64,000 nt of DNA from Lumnitzera littorea (lineage: Eukaryota; Streptophyta; Magnoliopsida; Myrtales; Combretaceae). Below, in pieces: positions 57,065 to 64,000 of this stretch. The notes under the pieces were generated by a model, which was given only the letters and a program-made list of their open reading frames with translations, had not been told where the DNA came from and made no database searches. A program made the position numbers and the translations under genes. The DNA lies in assembly GCA_024138015.1 (NCBI GenBank), contig JAMXBB010000009.1, forward strand, positions 43,452,464-43,516,463. Direction: 5' to 3'. Position 1 is the stretch's first letter. Each line of letters starts with the position of its first letter.

Positions 57065-60000
57065 TGACTCATTAAGAGGGTGAATGTGAACTGACAAGTG
57101 TATCAGGTTGTCAAAGTAGTACAAATGGTGAATCAAGATCGAATTCCATAAGGAACTAGGTGCTAAGCAGTAAATCAATTGAGTTTTTTCTTAAGATAAG
57201 CAATCAATAATCAAACTAAAATAGAGTAAAAACTAAATAACAAGGTAAACAATAAATTGAATGTCCTAGCTATACAATAAAGGTCTGGGGTATTGGAAAT
57301 AAAAAAGGATCAAATTGGGATTTGCAAATCTACTTTCATTTAAATCGATATGATGCATTGAATCGATACTCAAAACTAACTAAAAGAGATTTAACTAAAC
57401 TTATTAGAACTCGCTCACCTCCCAAAGTAGCATAATGCTAATTATAGCATTAATTCACCTGTTAGGGCAATTTATCTATAAATATTGAGTAAATAATAAT
57501 CTGCTCATACCAAAATTATTATTCTTGTTAGAAATGTAGTTTGAGCAAGTCCCTATGACCTAAGCCATATTTCCAATTATATTAAGTATGTAAGTTCATA
57601 AATATAATTAAAACCCGCATATCTCTATAATGAGTTTTTTCAAAAATTCAAGATATGTTCAATATGAGCTATTGGAAAAAAATATCAAAATATTAAAAAT
57701 CGATAATAGAATAATACATAAAACACATAAACTCATCAAATCCATCAATAAAAAAACCTAAATAACTTAAGCACAATATTTCATCACAAAACCCAAATGA
57801 TTCAAGACATATAATAATAAAAAATAATAAAAAAAAGAAAACACTTCAATTGGGATAATCAAATCCGAAACTAGATATAAAAATCGACATATTTTGAAAC
57901 ATTTGGACACCTAGAAAATTTTCTAGTAAGTTAGAACAAAAAAAATTAGTATCCTAAAATTAAACAAAACATACTAAAATTAATAAGGTAAAACAAATAT
58001 AAAATTTCTATTCTTTAACTACACCGGTAAAAATAAGAGACTCCCACTACTGCTCTATGCTATCCAAAAACTACTGTCTTCTACCCTACTGTTTTCTTTT
58101 CGTAAAAGCTACTCTCTATATTCGACTCCAAAAGCTACTTTTTTTTTTTATCCATTCGGCTGCTACTCTCGTATTTAGAAAGTCCGTCCATTGTCATCTA
58201 CACATGGGCTTAGCTCCTGGGATGTGGGCTTCAATCATCAAAGTCGGCCTATCATTTTCTATTAAGCATTCATTCCTCCCTCCTTTGTCCATCTATCAAT
58301 CCACATGTGGGCTAATTGCTTCTATTTTGCTAATTAGTATCCAAAAAAAAACAAAACAATTCATGAGTGTTGAGTCTTGGGTTATTTTATATCTATAATT
58401 GGAAAAAAAAAAAAAAAAAACTTGGCTGGCCTCTCATTTTAAACGTGGCCCAAGCTAAGCAATTGGCTAAAAGCTTGCACGTATGTCTTCTGTTAGTTGC
58501 TATTCCCGGCTTTAGAGTGCTCATCTTGGAATTACAACATGCTGCTAATGCTGTTGGTTCTCCGTGCTTGGATCGGTTGTCGCGCAAAAAGGCGCTTGAC
58601 ATGCTACTGCAGTCAGGGGTTACTATTTAAGTTGGAGCACCTTTTACTAGTTGCTGCTAATGTTTGGAGTTGCTGTGAGTTCAACAAGTGAGCTGCTGTT
58701 GTTGTTTGCAGCTTGCGTGGTGGATCGCTACCATCAAGGAATGATCGGATGAAGGTTGGAGAGTGCCCTTAGGTGCTCAATTCTGCAGTTTGGCGCACCG
58801 AAACTGCTGTTCGTGTAGCTCTGTTCTGCTGCTATTTTCAGTTGGCAAGTGAAACTTGTGTTGGGCTGAAGTTCACTGCTGCTGTCAACTGATACTCAAG
58901 CCCCTCAGCAATGAAATGTTGAGTTGCTATTATGCACTAAGATATGCTCATAACGAAGTTTTTGCTAGTGCTCTTGGCTGGTTCACGTGCTGCACAATGA
59001 GGATCAGAAACTACTGCCTTGGAGCTCTCAGCTAGTAATTGCACTTGGATGAGCTGCTGCTTAAGACTCTAAAAGAAAATAATAAGCTGATCTAAAAAAT
59101 AAATAAACGAACTAAATAAACTGCTACTCGTGAATGAAGACTTTGTTGGTCGGTTGCAGCTCGGATTGTCTTCAATCAATTGGCTTGTTGGTGATAAACT
59201 AAGAAGCTCGGCTGCTGTTGTTTAGTCAATTATTGATGGAGCGCTCAGGACAAAGTTAGAGAGAGAGGAGCTACTTCTATTTGAATTGCAGCAGTCACGT
59301 CTTCTTTAGTGCTCTTGGACCTGCTGCACTTTAGTTTTAGGTGCGCATAAAATGAGCAGCTCGGGTTTGCTACATGCTGGAGCTCAATTTGCTGCTGGTC
59401 CTATGGAAACTCTGTTGTTATTTGTGTCGAATTTGCAGCTATTGTTCATTCGAAGCTCTTGCCTGCTGCTGCGTGGAAGCTTCTCCGCCTTGTTTTGCTT
59501 TAGTTGTTGTCAGCTTCTACTGTTTTGCTTCGTTTTGGACCCGGATCAGCAGTTCGGAAAGTACGCAGCCTACTGTAGCCGTCTTGTGCCGTGGAGTTTC
59601 ATCTAGCTACTCAAGTCATCCAAGTTCAATTCAAATTGGCAATTGCTTGAACAAATCAGCAGCACGGTATTTGGCTATCATGTGCTGAAATTGGGAAATT
59701 CCCATGTTTTGGCATGTTTGGAGTGCAACTACTATTTCTCCTTCTTCATTTTCCACCAATTGAAGTCATGTCCAACAATAAAAATTAATGCCAATGAAGT
59801 TTAACAAACTCAATTCAATAATGAAAAGAAACAAATTGTTCAAGAAACTTATTGTGTGCTCTGCTCTTGGCATGCAAAAATTGCAAGGACCATTTGGTCA
59901 AACGGTGCTAAAGTTTGCTATTTAAAAGTGCTTGGCTTATTGGTGCTTGGCAAGGATTTCCCCAAGTAAGTTGCCAAGCTTGGAATTGAGCCTATTGTTG

Positions 60001-60922
60001 AACTTCTTAAGAAGGGGTGTTTGGTTCTACTTTAGCTTGGATTGGTAGAAACAAATCGCCGCTACTATTTGTTATAGATTGGGGAGCTTCTCAACCTGCT
60101 TTTGAAGAGTTCCCTTAATTTTGTTTAGTGTTACAGTTCAAAGAGTTGTTGGCTCTAGCATCTAACTGTCTCGGTTCCATCAATTCTCAACTACTTATTG
60201 GCCTCAAGCAAGTTGTCAAATTGTGAAATGAACTTAGGCCTTTTCGATTTCCCTTATCAAAGGAACTGTTACAGACTTCACTGGAGTATAAAGGTAGATA
60301 ACAGAATCATTGACTATGCTAGCTACTATTTGTTTGCACATAATAGATGGCTTCACTTAAGCACTTGAAGATGCTTGATATCCAAACAGTACATACATAT
60401 GCACCTAAACAATGGTCACAACTGCCACTTAAGTTCTAGGGATCCAAGTTTCAGCTGAACAAACTAGGAATGAAGTCTAATAGCTTAGTTTAAGTTTGTA
60501 ATTGCAGCAACCATTAGAGCTTGGAGCTATTGTTTTACTTGTTCTGTTTCAATTTGCTAGGAAAATCTAATACAAAATAGCAACATGGAGTGAACTAATT
60601 AGCTCATATTAATGAAAACCAAGCATAAGCAACCAATCTAAGTGTTTGCCCTTGTGAACATGGCTAGATAGCTAATTGAATTACTCTTTTATAAACTGCA
60701 TAAACTCACATATAAAAAGGCATACAATTATGATATGAATACATGAGTTTATACACAACTATTTGATTCATATTTTGATACTTTTTCTCACTATTTATGC
60801 AACTAACCCAAAAAATTACATTTTTTATAATTTCTAAACATAGCTCACAATAAAAGCACAATGAAATGCATAAATGTGAAGTAATTAAGTAGAGATAATT
60901 GTGTAATCTTACACATTTATCT
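57065..60922 (-). mobile_element. 3.86-kb insertion with Athila-like LTR ends, target duplication GCGCA
   Basis: GCGCA stands at 57060-57064 and 60923-60927, and the protease frame continues across it, so the ends are firm. Minus-strand start AGATAAATGTGTAAG ... ATTACACAATTATC is the palindromic tip of Athila LTRs with TG changed to AG. The other end, with 'GACAAGTGTATC' and 'GAATCAAGATCGAATTCC' near 57097-57150, has the look of the LTR 3' part in antisense. No primer site, polypurine tract or pol was found, so I call it a very long solo LTR. The interior 58030-60300 is less AT-rich, with many GCTGCT words; open frames there (58057-59688) show no family. Confidence 0.72.
58403..58420. repeat. 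A18 homopolymer
   Basis: Eighteen A inside the insertion; it gives the poly-Lys and poly-Phe starts of neighbouring open frames. Confidence 0.9.
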
Positions 60923-60927
60923 GCGCA

Positions 60928-61170
60928 TATGGGTAAGACGTCGCATAGTACCTTGTCCTTATATCTATCACCAATAGTAATCAGCACTTTAACTTGCTCG
61001 ACAGTAGTTATACCTCCCTTCTCATTTAGCCAATGAATTTTATACAGCTTGTGGTAAGGGTAGGTCGGTAATTTCAAGGCCTTCACTACTCTTTAAGTTA
61101 TTACATTGGTGTAACTCCCTCCATCAATGATCAAAGTGCATGGCTTGCCATTCACTCGGCTGTTTATATG
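60928..61170 (-). pseudogene. Gypsy aspartic protease, N-terminal part
   Basis: CTLIIDGGSYTNV contains the active-site Asp (codon 61123-61125) in the D-G-G-S form common in plant gypsy proteases. Then come LKLPTYPYHKLYKIHWLNEK, VEQVKVLITIG, YKDKVLCDVLPIC. It is open in the frame 60706-61086, whose last part (KCVRLHNYLYL onwards) is already inserted DNA. The rest of the protease is at 57001-57059. Confidence 0.87.
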
Positions 61171-61960
61171 GAAGAGGTTCTCCCTCTGCTTATTCTCATC
61201 AGAGACAAAAGTATTAAGAGATCACCATATGGCCATACAGTAATTAGCTCCCATTTATGGTGGCTTTATCGCATCTAAGTTCTCTTGAAATTCACTTAAC
61301 AAGTGATTAACATCCACCTCCTCCTCACCTTTGCTAGCACTTTCCACCTCAAACTAGGGTTTATGTCCCTTGATGGTCATGACACATTGATTCGTAAACC
61401 AACTAGCTACATGTCCAAAACCAAGACACTTGAAACACTTAATATCTCAAGTCTTCTTTCTTGAGCTCTAACCTTGGTACTTCTTGACCTTAGGCTCCTC
61501 GGCCTTACTCTTCCCTCAACCATCATCCGGTCTATTTGGCATTTGACCTTAGTAGTCCACTTTAAAACCGTATTGACCTTGGTCATATCCAGTTCGGCTC
61601 ACTATACCAATCTTGCTCAACATGCCAAGTTAGCTGCTCGGCACTAGTTAAGCTAACTTCTTCTCTACCTTTCTACTCTCTAGACTACTCGAATGGTCTC
61701 ATCTAGACTTCTTAGCCTTTGCACCTCCACTATATTACCAATCTCAGTCCTTAGTCTCGAAATGAACCTTACTATTGTTCGTGCTTCGAGTTCGTCAATA
61801 TCACAGCAGATTAACAATAATTGGAACTCTCAGACATACTCATCAACGGGTTGGCTACCTTGTCTAAGTTCTTGAAGGTGTTGGAAAGTGTCTTGCTCAT
61901 ATTGTTTTAGGAAAAACCTACTTCTTAGAACGCTATAGTTTGTGGGGTTTGTTGAGTAAC
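61171..61960 (-). pseudogene. Gypsy gag with damaged zinc knuckle
   Basis: Capsid part on minus: QYEQDTFQHLQELRQGSQPV, CDIDELEARTIVRFISRLRT, EIGNIVEVQRL (61900-61720). The nucleocapsid knuckle CFKCLGFGHVAS is at about 61400-61436; the position of its last Cys now reads Phe (TTT for TGT). A linker VNHLLSEFQENLDAI leads to protease. The gag N-terminus was not found. The plus frame 61693-61875 is the shadow of this gene. Confidence 0.82.
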
Positions 61961-62204
61961 ACGGCCACAACCATGAGCATCACTCTTAACATCATTAATC
62001 TCTCTTTAAACACTATGATTCAACATTTCTTAATAGAAACTTCAGAAAGTTAACTATTCAATAGAAGATTCTCATGCAACTTCAACAATATGAATTCTTA
62101 CAGCGAGTTAAGAACTTGCTCTACTTTCCACTTGAGAAACAAAGTATAACAAAATGAATACTATAACAAGAACAAATACTACAATACTTAACTTTCAGTC
62201 GTAA
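61961..62204 (-). other. Leader of the chromovirus-like element
   Basis: AT-rich, between gag and the primer site; no motif seen. The gag N-terminus may be decayed here. Confidence 0.4.
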
Positions 62205-62222
62205 CCTCAAGCTTTGATACTG
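62205..62222 (-). promoter_or_regulatory. Primer-binding site, tRNA-Met type
   Basis: Minus-strand CAGTATCAAAGCTTGAGG, close to TGGTATCAGAGCTTGAGG, three bases from the LTR. Confidence 0.75.
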
Positions 62223-62225
62223 GGA

Positions 62226-62517
62226 TTATATGATGTATCTAAGAGCTCAGTAATTATTAGGGCTTATCGTGGGGAGTAGTAACTGGATGGGTCCTTTGAG
62301 ATATGAAGGAAACTAAGGATGGAAGGGCTAACAAACATAATAGCTTACATGAAGCTACTCAGACAATATAATACACTAACTAACACAACAAGACTTAACA
62401 CTTCACTTAATATAACTCACAAGCTAATGTTAAGGTTCACTTGCCACTAATCTCGAGTTACTCGACAAGATTAAATAAGAGTGTAGGAGAAAGTATACTT
62501 AGAGAGGAGTATCTTAC
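62226..62517 (-). repeat. 5' LTR of the chromovirus-like element, cut by another LTR
   Basis: Matches 53360-53640 (shared words GGAGTAGTAA, AAGTTAATGTTAAGG-like, GTGTAGGAGAAAGT). The match is lost at 62518. Confidence 0.8.
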
Positions 62518-64000
62518 TATAGATACCTCATTTTTGCTGTTTTATTTTGGTATTTTTATTAAGCTAAGTTTAAAAAAGAAAAGAAAAATAAAAAAAGGAG
62601 AAAAGAAAAATAAATAATTAAAAAAAGAAAAAAATTTAAAAATTAAAAAAATTTAATAAAAATGAAAATAATAAAAATAAAGTGTCAAGTCATATTAAAT
62701 CGAGTTAAGTCATTTGGGGTCGAATTGGATAATAGTGTACATTTAATTTAGTAAATTATAAGTTGTTAAAGGATCGAGCTTTATTAAAATATTTTTTATT
62801 TCAATCTAATATAAAGTGGATTTTTATCTAATTTATATTGAGCTAGAATAGATTTAGGATTTATTAAATGAGTTATTAAGCTAAATCAAGTTGGATTGAG
62901 TCGAGCTCGAAAAATAGGAAGCCTAAATAAAAATAGAGTTTCTAGAAACTAGGTCAAATATTTAAAGAATCTAAATCGTATTTTCCATATCTAGGATTTG
63001 TCATCGAATCTTTTGTATCTAGGATTTATTGAGATTAAATTTATATCTAAAAAGATTTAGAAGATTTGATTATGTAGCATATAAATAGGAATGCTAAAGT
63101 AACGTTTTGGATGTTTTTTAATCACCCCAACCCTAAAAACATAAACATTATACATCCTTACATCCTACCACACAAAAGCTTGACAACCCAACACACATTC
63201 AATAAAATACGATTAGCACACCCATTCGGTGCACACAAACACCACGCCACACGTCCTACTGCACATCATAAGCTTACTACTACACTTGCTTGAGCCTTCA
63301 CACCCCCCTAAACACTGCACAACATGCTGACTATCCCATTGCACACCATGTCATACGCTGTTGTATGTCCACAACCACCTATAATCACATGACACACAAG
63401 CAAACACAGCCACATACATGATCACACAACCACTGCCGTACACAAGCACTATGCACTACTGCTGCACATGATCACGATCCATCGCTGCACATGTATAAGC
63501 AATTCCCCATCAAACACGTAAATGTAGCCCAAACGATCACAACACGGTCAACACAAACACACCGATCACGCGTAACTCGACTCGTTTAGATAATATTATT
63601 ATTATTATTTTATTTTATTAGTTAATTACTTCTACCAATTTGTTTTTTAGTGCAGGTTTTTATATTTTTTGATAACCGTCATTTTCTTTGCTATAATTTC
63701 TTATATAATTTTCAATTTTCAATAAATTTAGTTAGATTGCATTTTTTAGTTGTAAATTTCATTTTTTTCTAAATTGCAAATCTTTTTCTCCAAGATCTAT
63801 ATCTTTAAAGAAGATACGTATCTTAACATATTTTACATATAGAATTTAGAAAAGTACATATCTTAATGTATCTTGCATATGAGATTTAAAAAAATATACG
63901 TATTTAGATATGTAACTTAACGTATTTTGAATATGGGATTTAGGAAAAATACGTATCTTAATATATCTTATTTATAGGATTTAGGAAAGATATTTTTTTT
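62518..64000 (+). repeat. 5' part of a Tat/Ogre-like LTR running off the window
   Basis: TATAGATACCTCATTTTTGC matches TGTAGACACCTAATTTTTGC with TG mutated to TA. Preceding bases CTTAC (62513-62517) would be the target duplication. An A-rich tract (62570-62680), a C/A-rich interior (63110-63560) and a T-rich part with a tandem array follow. The open frame 63111-63293 lies in the C/A-rich interior and is not a gene. Confidence 0.7.
63810..63990 (+). repeat. Tandem array with 39-40 bp unit, four copies
   Basis: TACGTATCTTAAC, TACATATCTTAATG, TGTAACTTAACG and TACGTATCTTAAT start near 63815, 63855, 63911 and 63950, each followed by GGGATTTAGGAAA-like sequence. The third unit carries a short extra piece. 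It may continue past 64000. Confidence 0.85.

Larger units (their letters stand above)
53360..62517 (-). mobile_element. Chromovirus-like gypsy element, minus strand, decayed
   Basis: Minus order: partial 5' LTR (62226-62517), tRNA-Met-type primer site (62205-62222), gag (61171-61960), protease (60928-61170 and 57001-57059), reverse transcriptase/RNase H (55571-57000), integrase (54341-55570), 3' LTR (53360-54340). A 3.86-kb insertion splits the protease. The 5' LTR is cut at 62517 by a Tat/Ogre-like LTR, so the outer target duplication cannot be tested. The pol order and motifs fit chromoviruses, but no chromodomain is visible after integrase. Confidence 0.85.

Noticed and set aside
58057..59688. 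Several open frames of 60-113 codons in the 3.86-kb insertion
   Set aside because: Overlapping on both strands with no domain; they sit in GCTGCT-rich LTR-like DNA and include a poly-A read as poly-Lys.

Overview
The window is plant nuclear DNA from a repeat-packed, gene-free region such as pericentromeric heterochromatin. It is AT-rich, and I found no host gene, tRNA gene or rRNA. Nearly everything I can identify is decayed LTR retrotransposon, nested several layers deep. Three plant lineages account for it. The first is Athila-type Ty3/gypsy, with a tRNA-Asp-like primer site and long untranslated regions on both sides of gag-pol. The second is Tat/Ogre-like, with LTRs of about 2.2-2.7 kb, a tRNA-Arg primer site and tandem repeats before the 3' LTR. 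The third is chromovirus-like gypsy with a tRNA-Met primer site. The species cannot be named from the sequence.

Layout. 1-3332: end of a Tat/Ogre-like LTR, then a plus-strand chromovirus-like reverse transcriptase fragment split by a solo LTR (1183-2645, target duplication CCAAC). 3333-5583: another Tat/Ogre-like LTR, carrying a tRNA-like A box/B box pair. 5584-9341: unassigned sequence and an LTR with a tRNA-Met primer site. 9342-28321: one minus-strand Tat/Ogre-like LTR cut in two by a roughly 16-kb minus-strand Athila (10892-27273). That Athila itself carries a solo LTR in its integrase (17527-18589) and a small gypsy element in its gag (21565-23705, target duplication CACTC). 28322-30306: 3' untranslated tail of the minus Tat/Ogre-like element, with a 43-bp tandem array.

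30307-51099: a plus-strand Athila. Its integrase is interrupted by a complete 10.96-kb Tat/Ogre-like element with no gag-pol (34695-45651, target duplication GAGAT, primer site 37429-37447). The internal part of that element holds a three-part tandem-repeat domain, including an 88-bp higher-order repeat built from two 44-bp halves. 51100-53359: LTR and leader remnants. 53360-62517: a minus-strand chromovirus-like element (gag, PR, RT, RNase H, IN), with its protease gene cut by a 3.86-kb insertion (57065-60922, target duplication GCGCA). 62518-64000: start of another Tat/Ogre-like LTR that runs off the window.

No element here could move by itself: every pol gene has stops, frameshifts, deletions or lost catalytic residues. 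The points most worth following are the tRNA-like promoter boxes in LTRs of a family that also primes with tRNA-Arg, the non-coding but structurally complete Tat/Ogre-like element, and the related 43/44-bp repeats in two separate elements, which look like satellite DNA in the making. All boundaries were read by eye. Those fixed by a target-site duplication are good to a base or two; the others may be off by tens of bases.
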